A DNA stretch of 64,000 nucleotides from an uncultured Helicobacter sp. (GTDB lineage Bacteria > Campylobacterota > Campylobacteria > Campylobacterales > Helicobacteraceae): assembly GCF_910577135.1 (NCBI RefSeq), contig NZ_CAJTLL010000003.1, forward strand, positions 62,001-126,000, written 5' to 3'. A program made the position numbers and the translations under genes. Every line of letters begins with the position of its first letter. Position 1 is the first letter of the stretch. This document shows, in pieces, positions 9,003 through 18,014 of the stretch. The notes under the pieces are model-generated. The model did no database searches, was not told the origin of the DNA, and saw only the letters and a list, made by a program, of their open reading frames with translations.

Positions 9003-10904
9003 ATGGAAAATCCTAATGATAAAAAACCGCCATTTAAGCAGAATCCTTTTCTTACATTTGCTATTTTTGTAATTCTAGCTTTGCTTTTGTTTAAGCTATT
9101 TTCCCCTAGTGGAGGAGATTCACTCACGGATAGATTTTTGGGAGGGAGCGTTACAAAAGAGATTACATATAATGAATTAAAAGAGCTTATCTCAAGGGGT
9201 GAAATTGCCTCTGTAAGTATTGGACAGACATATATTAAGGCATATTCGGCTAGTAGCTCTCCGCGGATTCTCTACACGACAAAAAAAGTAGCTGACTTGG
9301 GGCTTGTACCTTTGCTTGATGAAAAGAAAATCGAGTATAGTGGCTTTAGTGAGGGAAGCTTCTTGGGCGATTTAGTAAATATGCTCCTACCTATTTTCAT
9401 TATCATTGCGTTGTGGATGTTCCTTACTGCACGTATGCAAAAGAGTATGGGTGGGGGAATCTTTGGTATGGGAAATGCAAAAAAGCTCGTCAATGCTGAA
9501 AAGCCCAATGTCCGCTTTGATGATATGGCAGGTAATGCGGAAGCAAAAGAAGAGGTTGTAGAGATTGTAGATTTCTTAAAATACCCTGAACGCTATGCGG
9601 CTGTGGGAGCAAAGATTCCACGAGGGGTGCTTTTAGTAGGACCTCCTGGAACGGGTAAAACACTCCTTGCTAAAGCCGTAGCAGGAGAGGCTAATGTGCC
9701 ATTTTTCTCTATGAGTGGGAGTAGCTTTATTGAAATGTTTGTGGGCTTAGGCGCTAGTCGCGTGAGAGATTTGTTTGAAATGGCGAAAAAGGATGCACCA
9801 AGCATTATTTTTATTGACGAAATCGATGCGATTGGGAAAAGCCGTGCAGCAGGAAGTATGGTAGGTGGCAATGATGAGAGAGAGCAAACGCTCAATCAAC
9901 TTTTGGCAGAAATGGACGGATTTGGTTCTGAATCTGCTCCGGTTATTGTATTAGCCGCTACAAACCGCCCAGAGATTCTAGACCCTGCATTGTTACGCCC
10001 GGGGAGATTTGATAGGCAAGTGCTTGTGGATAAGCCTGATTTTGAAGGGCGTTTGGAGATTCTCAAGGTGCATATTAAAAATGTAGCTTTGGCTCGTGAT
10101 GTAGATTTACACGAGATTGCTAAATTCACAGCTGGGCTTGCCGGAGCAGATTTAGCAAATATTATCAATGAGGCAGCACTTTTAGCAGGGAGAGAAAATA
10201 AAAAAGAAGTAAGCCAGAAACATCTTAAAGAAGCAGTCGAGCGGGGTATTGCAGGATTAGAGAAAAAGTCTCGTCGCATTTCTCCTAAAGAGAAAAAGAT
10301 TGTTGCTTACCACGAGAGCGGGCACGCTGTGGTTTCAGAGATGACAAAAGGTGCAGATAGAGTAAATAAAGTATCTATTATCCCGCGTGGTATGGCAGCA
10401 CTTGGATACACATTGCACACGCCTGAAGAAAATCGCTACCTTATGCAAAAACACGAGCTAATGGCAGAGGTCGATGTGCTTTTAGGCGGACGTGCAGCTG
10501 AGGATGTCTTCTTGGGAGAGATTTCCACAGGAGCGAGCAATGACTTAGAGCGAGCTACAGGCATTCTAAAATCTATGATTAGCTATTATGGTATGACTGA
10601 TGTAAGTGGGCTTATGGTGCTTGAAAAGCAACGCAATACTTTCCTTGGTGGTGGTGGAGCGCAGAGAGAATTTAGTGAGCAACTCGCACAAGAAATTGAT
10701 ACCCATATCAAAAATACGCTTGATGAACGTTATAATCACGTAAAGAAACTTTTAAGCGATTATAAAGAAGCGATTGAAAATATGGTAACCGAACTTTTTG
10801 ACAAAGAAGTAATTGATGGTGCGCGTGTGCGAGAGATTATACAGGAATATGAGGCAGAGCATAATTTACCAACTCGCCTTATCCCTATTGAGGAAGAAGC
10901 TTAA
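9003..10904 (+). CDS. ftsH: ATP-dependent zinc metalloprotease FtsH
   Basis: A 633-residue membrane AAA+ protease that degrades misfolded membrane proteins and regulators. Two N-terminal transmembrane helices (about 14-32 and 122-142) flank a periplasmic segment. The AAA module has Walker A GPPGTGKT, Walker B IIFIDEID and the second region of homology with RPGRFDRQ. The zinc protease motif HESGH (in [11 protein letters not shown]) follows near residue 437, with a distal Asp in the LERATG segment. In E. coli FtsH works with LapB to control LpxC; a LapB-like gene is present at 59.7 kb. A clear ribosome-binding site precedes the ATG, and a psd-like gene starts 9 bases downstream. Confidence 0.98.
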   Translation: MENPNDKKPPFKQNPFLTFAIFVILALLLFKLFSPSGGDSLTDRFLGGSVTKEITYNELKELISRGEIASVSIGQTYIKAYSASSSPRILYTTKKVADLGLVPLLDEKKIEYSGFSEGSFLGDLVNMLLPIFIIIALWMFLTARMQKSMGGGIFGMGNAKKLVNAEKPNVRFDDMAGNAEAKEEVVEIVDFLKYPERYAAVGAKIPRGVLLVGPPGTGKTLLAKAVAGEANVPFFSMSGSSFIEMFVGLGASRVRDLFEMAKKDAPSIIFIDEIDAIGKSRAAGSMVGGNDEREQTLNQLLAEMDGFGSESAPVIVLAATNRPEILDPALLRPGRFDRQVLVDKPDFEGRLEILKVHIKNVALARDVDLHEIAKFTAGLAGADLANIINEAALLAGRENKKEVSQKHLKEAVERGIAGLEKKSRRISPKEKKIVAYHESGHAVVSEMTKGADRVNKVSIIPRGMAALGYTLHTPEENRYLMQKHELMAEVDVLLGGRAAEDVFLGEISTGASNDLERATGILKSMISYYGMTDVSGLMVLEKQRNTFLGGGGAQREFSEQLAQEIDTHIKNTLDERYNHVKKLLSDYKEAIENMVTELFDKEVIDGARVREIIQEYEAEHNLPTRLIPIEEEA

Positions 10905-10913
10905 GGAGACATT

Positions 10914-11549
10914 ATGACAACCACACAAATCATTGCAAAACAAGGCTGGATAGGTGCATTAGTATTGCTTGGAGCATTTTTGCTTACACTATGGTTTGAT
11001 TGGAATCTATGTGCTTTTGTGTTATTTGTCCTCCTTGTGCTGTGGCTTATTATGTTTCGCAATCCAGAGAGAATCCCAAATATTAACGAAAGCAATGCTT
11101 TTACCTCCCCCGTCGATGGGATTATAAGAGATATTCAATCCATTGAAGGAGAAATAAACATTCTTATTGAAACTCGCTTCATTGATGTGGGTGTAATACG
11201 CGCTCCATACGATGTAGTCAAAGGAGAATGTCAGCAAAAAAGGGGATTAAGCCTTACGTGCTGCGCTAAAGATAAAACAAATCTGCTCAATGCCTCTATG
11301 TCGTTTCAAAGCTTGGAGGACAGAAAATTCACTCTAGATTTTTATCCTATTTTTTTCTCATCACATCATATTTTTGCTTCTAGCGATTTAAATGTAGGTG
11401 AGCGCATAGGCTTTATGAAAGCTGGTATGACACGCATTAACATTCCTCAACAAAAAGGGCTAAATGCCGCAGAAGTAGAACTTAAGGTAAGCATAGGTGA
11501 TAGAGTAAAGGCATTACAAAGCGTTATAGGGTATTTTTATGAAGTTTAA
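10914..11549 (+). CDS. Phosphatidylserine decarboxylase-like protein lacking catalytic residues
   Basis: A 211-residue protein with two N-terminal hydrophobic helices (about 12-50), then a Psd-fold region: FRNPERIP, TSPVDGIIRDI and a V-IRAPYDV segment. It aligns with short-type phosphatidylserine decarboxylases, but two key positions differ. The His of the usual HVNRAP motif is Gly here (DVGVIRAP), and the G-S cleavage site that makes the pyruvoyl group (usually I-R-F-G-S-R) reads MKAGMTRINIP, with Met for Ser. It is therefore probably not a self-processing decarboxylase. It overlaps pssA by 11 bases. A homologue sits in the same place in H. pylori (between ftsH and pssA). A role in phospholipid synthesis is inferred only from context. 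Confidence 0.8.
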   Translation: MTTTQIIAKQGWIGALVLLGAFLLTLWFDWNLCAFVLFVLLVLWLIMFRNPERIPNINESNAFTSPVDGIIRDIQSIEGEINILIETRFIDVGVIRAPYDVVKGECQQKRGLSLTCCAKDKTNLLNASMSFQSLEDRKFTLDFYPIFFSSHHIFASSDLNVGERIGFMKAGMTRINIPQQKGLNAAEVELKVSIGDRVKALQSVIGYFYEV

Positions 11550-12267
11550 CCCACTTTTTATTCTGCCTAATCTCTTTACTGCTGGAAGTATTTTTTTAGG
11601 CATATTAAGCGTTGTCTATGCATCAAAAGCAAATTTTGAGATGGCTTGCTGGCTGATTTTACTCTCAATGATCTTAGATGGGCTTGATGGAAGAGTAGCA
11701 CGACTTACTAATACTGCGAGTAAATTTGGTGTAGAGTTTGACTCTCTTGCTGATGTGGTAGCATTTGGTGTAGCCCCAGCTTTTTTACTCTATTTTTATA
11801 TAGGTATAGACTATGGACGTTTAGGCACGAGCATTCCTGCATTATTTGTTATATTTGGAGCTGTGCGTTTAGCACGTTTTAATATCACTTCAATCTCTGA
11901 ACCAAACTTTTTTATCGGTTTGCCTATTCCTTCGGCAGCTGTGATTGTGATGTTATGGATACTTGTTGATTTAAAATATGATTTCATTAAAACATACCAT
12001 TATGAATATTTAATGCTAGGGGGAAGCTTTATTGTAAGTATTCTTATGGTGAGCAATATCCGTTATCCAAGTTTTAAAAAAATACAATGGAATTTTAAGT
12101 CATTTATTGCTGTTATTTTGCTGCTTGGCATTATCTATATTAGCCCGCAAGAAACTTTATGTGTGTTGATGAGTAGCTATGTCATCTATGGTATTGTGCG
12201 GTGGATTATTATTGTAATTAAAATGCGCTTTCATACAAAATCTAACCAAAGAAGCAACGGTGCATAA
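11539..12267 (+). CDS. pssA: CDP-diacylglycerol--serine O-phosphatidyltransferase
   Basis: A 242-residue inner-membrane enzyme that makes phosphatidylserine from CDP-diacylglycerol and serine, the precursor of phosphatidylethanolamine. The CDP-alcohol phosphotransferase signature DG..AR........G...D...D is visible at about residues 49-71 (DGLDGRVARL, then GVEFDSLADV). Several hydrophobic helices follow. Its start lies inside the end of the psd-like gene (11-nt overlap), which indicates coupled translation. In H. pylori copA and copP follow pssA; here cheV follows instead. Confidence 0.95.
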   Translation: MKFNPLFILPNLFTAGSIFLGILSVVYASKANFEMACWLILLSMILDGLDGRVARLTNTASKFGVEFDSLADVVAFGVAPAFLLYFYIGIDYGRLGTSIPALFVIFGAVRLARFNITSISEPNFFIGLPIPSAAVIVMLWILVDLKYDFIKTYHYEYLMLGGSFIVSILMVSNIRYPSFKKIQWNFKSFIAVILLLGIIYISPQETLCVLMSSYVIYGIVRWIIIVIKMRFHTKSNQRSNGA

Positions 12268-12327
12268 ACTTATATTTAGTGATTTTGTGTTAAACTAAGC
12301 TATTTTTAGAATCTTAAAGGGGTGAAT

Positions 12328-13293
12328 ATGTCCAAAACGAGTATGGCAAAAATTGACCAAGTAACAAGTCTTCACAAAAATAATGAGTTACAACTCCTTT
12401 GCTTTCGTTTAGAAAAAGGCAAAGATTTATATGCTGTGAATGTATTTAAGATTCGTGAAGTGATTAAATATAATGGTGCATTGACCGTTGTTACACACGA
12501 GAATAATAGTCTCGTAGAAGGGCTTATCACCATTCGTGAATTAACTATTCCACTTATTGATATGCGTAAATGGTTTTTCTATGATACTTACAATAAGGGC
12601 AAAGATTTGCGTAATTGTGGAGTGAAAAGAGAACCCGGAGAAGAAGACATTATTATGATCTGTGAATTTTCACGTTGGACTATTGGTGTAAGAATCTATG
12701 AAGCAGATAGAATCCTTAATAAAAAATGGACAGAGATAGAGCAAGGTGTGGGTGTAGGCGGTGGCGGACATAATGGCAAGCTTGTAAGCCGCACACGATA
12801 TTTTGATGGACGTCTCGTGCAAGTAGTGGATATTGAAAAAATGCTACTTGATGTATTTCCGTGGATTGAGAAAGACAAAGAAGAGGGCATTGCTAAAATC
12901 TCTCAAGTAGAAACAACTAAGAGTATTTTGCTCGCAGATGATAGCCCCACCGTGCTACGCACTATGCAGCTTATCCTTAATAAACTTGGAGTAGTCCATC
13001 ACGACTTTATCAATGGCAAACATTTGCTTGATTATCTATTTGCCCCTACCACAGATTTAAGCTCAATAGGTATGATTATCACAGACCTTGAAATGCCTGA
13101 AGCAAGTGGTTTTGAAGTTATCAAACAAGTTAAAGCTAATCCTGCTACAGCGCATTTGCCCATTGTAGTAAATTCCTCTATGAGTGGAAGTAGCAATGAG
13201 GATATGGCGCGCTCACTCAATGCTGATGAGTTTATCTCTAAGTCCAATCCTGTGGAGATTGAAGCCGCAGTGAGACGATTTGCCCTCAAGTAA
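12328..13293 (+). CDS. cheV: Chemotaxis coupling protein CheV (CheW-receiver fusion)
   Basis: A 321-residue fusion of a CheW-like coupling domain (about 20-175) and a receiver domain (about 195-320). The CheW part shows the VNVFKIREV and LIDMRKWF segments. The receiver has the acidic pair (LLADDS), phospho-acceptor Asp in IITDLEMPEASG and the conserved Ser and Lys near the end. I chose ATG 12328 over the in-frame GTG at 12322 because AAAGGGG lies five bases before the former and overlaps the latter. The neighbour nspC identifies it as the CheV1-type paralogue by H. pylori synteny. It links chemoreceptors to CheA and can be phosphorylated. Confidence 0.94.
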   Translation: MSKTSMAKIDQVTSLHKNNELQLLCFRLEKGKDLYAVNVFKIREVIKYNGALTVVTHENNSLVEGLITIRELTIPLIDMRKWFFYDTYNKGKDLRNCGVKREPGEEDIIMICEFSRWTIGVRIYEADRILNKKWTEIEQGVGVGGGGHNGKLVSRTRYFDGRLVQVVDIEKMLLDVFPWIEKDKEEGIAKISQVETTKSILLADDSPTVLRTMQLILNKLGVVHHDFINGKHLLDYLFAPTTDLSSIGMIITDLEMPEASGFEVIKQVKANPATAHLPIVVNSSMSGSSNEDMARSLNADEFISKSNPVEIEAAVRRFALK

Positions 13294-13294
13294 A

Positions 13295-14512
13295 ATGCGT
13301 CTTGCCTCGACACTTTTTCATATTTCTACCCCGGCATACATCCTTGAAGAAGAAAAGCTTAATGCAAACCTTGCCTTATTAGATTCTATCCAAAAGCATA
13401 GCGGTGCAAAGATACTCCTCGCACTCAAAGGCTACGCGTTTTGGCGTGTGTTTGATAGGCTTAAAAATACATTAAGCGGTAGCACTGCGAGTGGGCTATA
13501 CGAGGCGCAATTAGGCTATGAGCAAATAGGAGGGAGAGAGCAAGGTAAAGATATATGCGTGTTTTCCCCTGCCTATAAGCATAAAGAAATGGAACAGATT
13601 CTGCAATATGCCACACATATTATTTTCAACTCCTTTGCGCAATGGCAGAGCTTTAAACCCCTTATTGATACAAAAAATCAACTCCTTCAAGCACAAAATC
13701 TCCCTCCTATTGAAGTGGGTTTGCGTGTAAATCCTCTGTATAGCGAGGTAGAGCCACCTATTTATAATCCCTGCATTAAAGGCTCACGTCTAGGTATCAC
13801 ACCTCAAGCATTTGAGCGGGGTGTGGCAGAGCATGGATTAGAAGGTATTAGTGGGCTACATTTTCATACACATTGTGAGCAAGATAGCAGTGCATTAAAG
13901 CGGACATTGCCACATTTTGAAAGGCATTTTCAACGCTATATAGAGGGTAAAAAATGGATTAATTTTGGCGGGGGACATCATATCACACGCGAAGACTATA
14001 ATTGTGATTTGCTTATATCGCTTATCAAGGATTTTAAGGCAAAATATCATACAGAAGTGTTTTTAGAACCCGGCGAAGCGGTGGGTTGGAATGTAGGATT
14101 CTTACTAGGTGAAGTCATAGACATCGTGCAAAATGAAATGTCTATTGCCATACTTGATGTGAGCGCCGCAGCACATATGCCTGATTGCCTTGAAATGCCT
14201 TATCGCCCCAATGTAACAAAGCTATCTCATCAAAATGGCTTTGAAGCCGATAAAGGCGTGGAGGTAGGAGCATATCGCTATCGTTTTGGGGGTCCTACTT
14301 GCCTTGCAGGTGATGTGATAGGGGATTATAGCTTTGATACGTCCTTATGTGTAGGCGATAGAGTGATTTTTGAAGATATGCTCCATTATACTATTGTGAA
14401 AAACAATACCTTTAATGGAGTGCCTTTACCCTCGCTTGGCGTGATTAATCCACAAGGCGCATACACGCTTCTTAAAAGCTTTGATTATATGGACTACAAG
14501 CAGAGAAATTAA
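13295..14512 (+). CDS. nspC: Carboxynorspermidine decarboxylase
   Basis: A 405-residue PLP-dependent fold-III decarboxylase acting in the alternative spermidine pathway (carboxyspermidine to spermidine). The PLP lysine is in LLALKGYAFW near residue 47. GLHFHTHCEQDSSALK, INFGGGHH and FLEPGEAVGWNVG form the cofactor-phosphate and dimer motifs, and GPTCLAGDVIGDY carries the C-terminal catalytic Cys. The ATG at 13295 is one base after the cheV stop; an in-frame TTG at 13280 would overlap cheV and is less likely. dus begins immediately after its stop. A role in the polyamine pathway follows from the family. Confidence 0.93.
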   Translation: MRLASTLFHISTPAYILEEEKLNANLALLDSIQKHSGAKILLALKGYAFWRVFDRLKNTLSGSTASGLYEAQLGYEQIGGREQGKDICVFSPAYKHKEMEQILQYATHIIFNSFAQWQSFKPLIDTKNQLLQAQNLPPIEVGLRVNPLYSEVEPPIYNPCIKGSRLGITPQAFERGVAEHGLEGISGLHFHTHCEQDSSALKRTLPHFERHFQRYIEGKKWINFGGGHHITREDYNCDLLISLIKDFKAKYHTEVFLEPGEAVGWNVGFLLGEVIDIVQNEMSIAILDVSAAAHMPDCLEMPYRPNVTKLSHQNGFEADKGVEVGAYRYRFGGPTCLAGDVIGDYSFDTSLCVGDRVIFEDMLHYTIVKNNTFNGVPLPSLGVINPQGAYTLLKSFDYMDYKQRN

Positions 14513-15499
14513 ATGATAGAGTTTAAGAATCTTTTGATGTTAGCCCCTCTTGCAGGATACACGGATTTACCTTTCCGCAGTGTGATTAAAGGCTTTGGCG
14601 TGGATATTACGGTAAGTGAGATGATAAGCTCTCACGCCCTTGTGTATAGTAATGCAAGAACTCTTAAAATGATTGAAAAATCTGCAGAGGAGCAGCCTTA
14701 TAGCGTGCAGATTTCTGGCTCAAAAATAGAGGTTGTAAAAAAAGCAGTGGAGATTCTCAATACTCAAAGTGGCATTGATATTATTGACTTAAATTGTGGC
14801 TGTCCCGCTCCAAAAGTAGCCAATCACGGCAATGGAAGCGGATTGCTTAAGAATTTAAACTTGCTTGTAAAAATAGCAAATCTTATCAAAGAGAGTGCTA
14901 AAACGCCCTACACAAGCCTTAAACTGCGGCTAGGCTTTGATAAAAAGATTCCCAATGAAATTGCCCAAGCGCTCAAAGATATATCCGCTGATTTTGTAGT
15001 GATACACGGACGCACACGAGCAGATGGGTATAAAAAAGAGCGGATTGATTATGATGCTATCGCGCATATTAAGCAAAATGTGCCTATGCCTGTGATAGCT
15101 AATGGTGAGATTGATAGCGCACAAAAAGCACAAGAGGTGCTTGCCCACACAGGCGCAAATGGTGTGATGATAGGTAGAGCCGCGCTTACTACGCCTTGGA
15201 TATTTTGGCAGATTAAGCATAGCACGCAGGAGATTCCCCCCATTGTCAAAAAAGAGCTTGTTTTGGAGCATTTTGAAAAAATGATACAATTCTATGGGGA
15301 ACGTGGGGCGATTATGTTTCGTAAGAATCTTCACGCGTATGCTAAGGGACACGAGGGCGCAAGTGAGTTTCGCCATCTTGTCAATAGCCTGAGTGATGTA
15401 GATGTGATAAGGGCTGAGATTGAGCAGTTTTTTTCACATCATCAAATGGTATCGCAGGATTTCCCCCAACTTATCCATCTCAACAAAAGGACAAGTTAA
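14513..15499 (+). CDS. dus: tRNA-dihydrouridine synthase
   Basis: A 328-residue FMN enzyme that reduces uridine to dihydrouridine in tRNA D-loops. LAPLAGYTDLPFRSV opens the TIM barrel, the catalytic Cys is in LNCGCPAPKV, and VIHGRTRADGYK and IANGEI form the FMN and tRNA-binding loops. The C-terminal helical domain follows from about residue 240. The DusA/B/C subgroup is not assigned; the length and motifs are DusB-like. It begins directly after the nspC stop and its own TAA overlaps the ATG of the next gene by one base, so nspC-dus-hcp is likely one transcript. Confidence 0.92.
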   Translation: MIEFKNLLMLAPLAGYTDLPFRSVIKGFGVDITVSEMISSHALVYSNARTLKMIEKSAEEQPYSVQISGSKIEVVKKAVEILNTQSGIDIIDLNCGCPAPKVANHGNGSGLLKNLNLLVKIANLIKESAKTPYTSLKLRLGFDKKIPNEIAQALKDISADFVVIHGRTRADGYKKERIDYDAIAHIKQNVPMPVIANGEIDSAQKAQEVLAHTGANGVMIGRAALTTPWIFWQIKHSTQEIPPIVKKELVLEHFEKMIQFYGERGAIMFRKNLHAYAKGHEGASEFRHLVNSLSDVDVIRAEIEQFFSHHQMVSQDFPQLIHLNKRTS

Positions 15500-16221
15500 T
15501 GAAAAGTATTTTTCAATGCTGCCTTTTAATGCTTATGGTGGCGACAAATGTTTGGACAGAGGAAAAAGAAATGCAAGAAAGTCCATTGCTCGAGCAGATA
15601 CGTAGTGCTGATGCTGAATTTTATCAAGGCGTGGTAATGTGGGTAAAAAATGGCGATGAGGCAAGTAAGTTCCTTAAAAATGCTTGTGATAAGAAGCACC
15701 CCGGAGCGTGTTTATATCTAGGCAACTATTATGAAATTAAATCTCAAAATAGTAAAAATGCTCAAAACGAACTTAAACAATCACAACGATATTATCAATT
15801 AGGCTATGAAAATAGTATAGAAGCGTGTAGAGAGGGCGCAATAGAATGGTGTGCTATACAGGCGGTGGCTCTTATTGATGGGCGAGGTGTGCCAAAAGAT
15901 GTGCAAAAAGGCTTAGAGTATTTAGACATTATGTGTGAGCGTGATATGGAAAATGCGTGTTTTATGCTCGGCTCATATTATTTTTATGGAATAAATACCA
16001 AAAAAGACTTATCAAAGGCACAAGTTTTTAACCATAAAGCATTAGAGCTAGATTCTAAAGCTTGCGATGAGCAAAGATTATATGCATGTGTAATGAGTGC
16101 AGAAATCTATCAACAAGGTTTAAGTGTGCAGATGGATTTATCAAAGGCAAAGGATTTTTACCATCGGGCGTGTAAGCTAGAAAATCAATTTGCTTGTGAT
16201 TATGTGAATAAATTGAAGTAG
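15499..16221 (+). CDS. Secreted cysteine-rich Sel1-repeat protein (Hcp family)
   Basis: A 240-residue protein with an N-terminal signal peptide (about 1-20) and Sel1-like repeats. Five Cys pairs, each spaced C-x7-C (CDKKHPGAC, CREGAIEWC, CERDMENAC, CDEQRLYAC, CKLENQFAC), define the Helicobacter cysteine-rich protein pattern in which every repeat is closed by one disulfide. Hcp proteins are secreted or periplasmic; some bind penicillin derivatives and some stimulate host immune cells, but the function of this one is not known. The ATG overlaps the dus stop. A hairpin followed by T5 lies just after the stop codon. Confidence 0.88.
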   Translation: MKSIFQCCLLMLMVATNVWTEEKEMQESPLLEQIRSADAEFYQGVVMWVKNGDEASKFLKNACDKKHPGACLYLGNYYEIKSQNSKNAQNELKQSQRYYQLGYENSIEACREGAIEWCAIQAVALIDGRGVPKDVQKGLEYLDIMCERDMENACFMLGSYYFYGINTKKDLSKAQVFNHKALELDSKACDEQRLYACVMSAEIYQQGLSVQMDLSKAKDFYHRACKLENQFACDYVNKLK

Positions 16222-16246
16222 GCAGCCCTTGCGGGCTATGCTTTTT
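16222..16246 (+). terminator. Rho-independent terminator after the Hcp gene
   Basis: The stem AGCCC-TTGC-GGGCT, extended by a GC pair, is followed by TTTTT. It lies between the convergent Hcp gene and the cytochrome peroxidase gene and overlaps the stop codon of the latter. The T-run is on the plus-strand side, so it serves the nspC-dus-hcp transcript. Confidence 0.7.
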
Positions 16247-17282
16247 AGTAAAGTTCAGGCTTTGGTGTTTGCTCATTTGATGCAGGAAGTTGGGGGTAAA
16301 CCACTTCAGGTTTTTTACCTGTGAGTGAGTGTAGGAATGCTTCAATACTTTTGGCTTCTTGATCGGTGATAGCAATGCCAAGCTGGATACTTCCCATTTC
16401 CTTAATTGCATCTTTAAGCGACCAAATCGCACCATTGTGGAAATATGGAGCAGTTTCAGCTACATTCCTTAGAGTAGGTGCTTTTACCATACCATTTTGA
16501 TCTCCTTTAAAACCTCCAAGTTTCGCAAATTTATATTTTGCTGCCACTTCAAAAGGCTGCATTGAGCCGCCAAGATTCACTCCAGTATGGCAAGCGGTGC
16601 AACCCTTATCAATAAAAAGCTTCAATCCTGCTTGCGCCTCCTTACTTAAAGCCTTCTCATCACCCTCTAAAAACTTATCAAAAGGAGAAGGCGTAATCAA
16701 TGTGCGCTCAAAGTTAGCAATCGCATCAGCAATATTTTCAAAACTTACTTTTCCATAAGTCTTTTTAAACGCATTCACATATTCAGGTAATGAAGCAATC
16801 TTCTTGACCGCAAGATTTGCTGGTGTTGCCATTTCTACTTCATTTTCAATAGGACCTTTGGCTTGTTCAATCAAATTTCCTGCGCGCCCATCCCAAAATT
16901 GTATCGTATTAAATACAGAGTTATATACAGTTGGGGAATTTAAATGCTGATGATTTGGACTCCATTTATGCCCTACAGCAGCGGCAATCCCATCAGCACC
17001 ACCTAATCCTAGATTATGGCAAGTATTACAAGAGATAAGACCACTTTTTGAAAGTCGTGGATCAAAATAGAGTTTTTTTCCAAGCTCTGCTTTTGCTTCA
17101 CTAAAGGCACTTGATTTAACATTATTTTCTTTAAGAAATTTATCTATTTCTTTTTGATTCTTTGGCAAGGGTGCTAATCCTGCACTTTTTGCTTCTTCAA
17201 TTAATGTCTTGGCATACAATGCCGGAACAGATACGAGCATCAAAGAAGATGCCATAAGCAACTTAAGTAGTGTAACTTTCAT
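16245..17282 (-). CDS. ccpA: Di-heme cytochrome c peroxidase
   Basis: A 345-residue periplasmic enzyme that reduces hydrogen peroxide with electrons from cytochrome c. The signal peptide ends near residue 24 (VPALYA). Two heme c sites are present: CNTCH around residue 80 (peroxidatic heme) and CTACH around 225 (electron-transfer heme). The family segments NSPTVYNSVFN, FWDGRA and KAPTLRNVAETAPYFHNG lie in the right order, and a Met after the second heme can serve as the distal ligand. A good ribosome-binding site precedes the ATG. The AT-rich upstream region is shared with rpsU, which is divergent. Confidence 0.94.
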   Translation of the reverse strand: MKVTLLKLLMASSLMLVSVPALYAKTLIEEAKSAGLAPLPKNQKEIDKFLKENNVKSSAFSEAKAELGKKLYFDPRLSKSGLISCNTCHNLGLGGADGIAAAVGHKWSPNHQHLNSPTVYNSVFNTIQFWDGRAGNLIEQAKGPIENEVEMATPANLAVKKIASLPEYVNAFKKTYGKVSFENIADAIANFERTLITPSPFDKFLEGDEKALSKEAQAGLKLFIDKGCTACHTGVNLGGSMQPFEVAAKYKFAKLGGFKGDQNGMVKAPTLRNVAETAPYFHNGAIWSLKDAIKEMGSIQLGIAITDQEAKSIEAFLHSLTGKKPEVVYPQLPASNEQTPKPELY

Positions 17283-17550
17283 CTTAAAATCCTTTAAATG
17301 TTGTTTTGGGCTGCAAAAATAAAATTTTTGTGCTTAAAATTATAGATAAAAATTATTAAATAGATATAAAAAATTATTAGTGTATCTGTATTATTATTTT
17401 TACAAAATTATGAGATTCTAAATCTCTTATGAGCAATACAGCTTCACATAAGATTTTAAAGTCAAATCAAAAACGTATCTTTTAAGGTTTTTTAAACAAA
17501 ATTCTAAGTAAAATACCGCCCTACATTATTTAAAGAAAGCAGGTGAAATT

Positions 17551-17763
17551 ATGCCCGGTATCAAAGTAAGAGAAAGCGAAACTTTTGAAGAAGCTTACAG
17601 AAAGTTCAAAAAACAGACTGACCGCAATTTAGTAGTAACAGAAGTGCGTGCCCGTAGATTTTTTGAATCAAAAACAGAAAAGCGCAAAAAGCAAAAGATT
17701 AACGCGAAGAAAAAAATGCTTAAAAGGCTTTATATGCTTCGCCGCTATGAGTCTAAGCTCTAA
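17551..17763 (+). CDS. rpsU: 30S ribosomal protein S21
   Basis: A 70-residue, strongly basic protein. The S21 signature is visible: [19 protein letters not shown] near the N-terminus and the Lys/Arg-rich C-terminal half. It sits on the platform of the small subunit near the anti-Shine-Dalgarno region. A ribosome-binding site (GCAGGTGA) precedes the ATG, and a -10-like TAAAAT lies about 40 bases further upstream. It appears to be monocistronic, with a hairpin right after the stop. Confidence 0.97.
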   Translation: MPGIKVRESETFEEAYRKFKKQTDRNLVVTEVRARRFFESKTEKRKKQKINAKKKMLKRLYMLRRYESKL

Positions 17764-17773
17764 ACAATCTCTA

Positions 17774-17800
17774 CTAGCAATGCAGCCTTTGTATTGCTAG
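17774..17800 (+). terminator. Hairpin after rpsU
   Basis: A perfect 8-bp stem (CTAGCAAT / ATTGCTAG) with an 11-base loop begins 11 bases after the rpsU stop. No U-tract follows, so it may be a transcript end stabiliser rather than a full intrinsic terminator. Confidence 0.4.
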
Positions 17801-17807
17801 ATACACT

Positions 17808-17818
17808 CCCCCCCCCCC
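17808..17818. repeat. Intergenic C11 homopolymer
   Basis: Eleven consecutive C residues stand in noncoding DNA between rpsU and the tRNA cluster. Tracts of this length are prone to slippage in Helicobacter. No gene appears to depend on it. Confidence 0.9.
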
Positions 17819-17927
17819 TTACCCCACCCTAACAAAATAACGCACAATTAGTTTCAAACTAATTGTTTTAGAGGTAATAGAATCTCTAGCCTATTATGTC
17901 TTTGTTTCTATAACTGGAGGGGCTTAA

Positions 17928-18014
17928 ATGTGCAAGTGTAGCTTATCCTACCTCTTATTCCCCTCCTTAAAAAAGAAACAAAAGAATCGAGTGTTGAGTT
18001 TACTTAATGGGTAA
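17928..18014 (+). CDS. Possible 28-residue peptide with sequestered ribosome-binding site
   Basis: A 28-codon frame starts at an ATG seven bases after GGAGG. The peptide has a short hydrophobic half and a Lys/Arg/Asn-rich half. The GGAGGGG that contains the ribosome-binding site (17916-17922) can pair with CCCCTCC at 17960-17966 within the frame, and a small GTAG/CTAC hairpin lies between. Helicobacter type I toxin mRNAs (AapA) also have short peptides and occluded sites, but the peptide has no recognisable similarity to them. This is speculative, and chance is a real alternative. Confidence 0.2.
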   Translation: MCKCSLSYLLFPSLKKKQKNRVLSLLNG

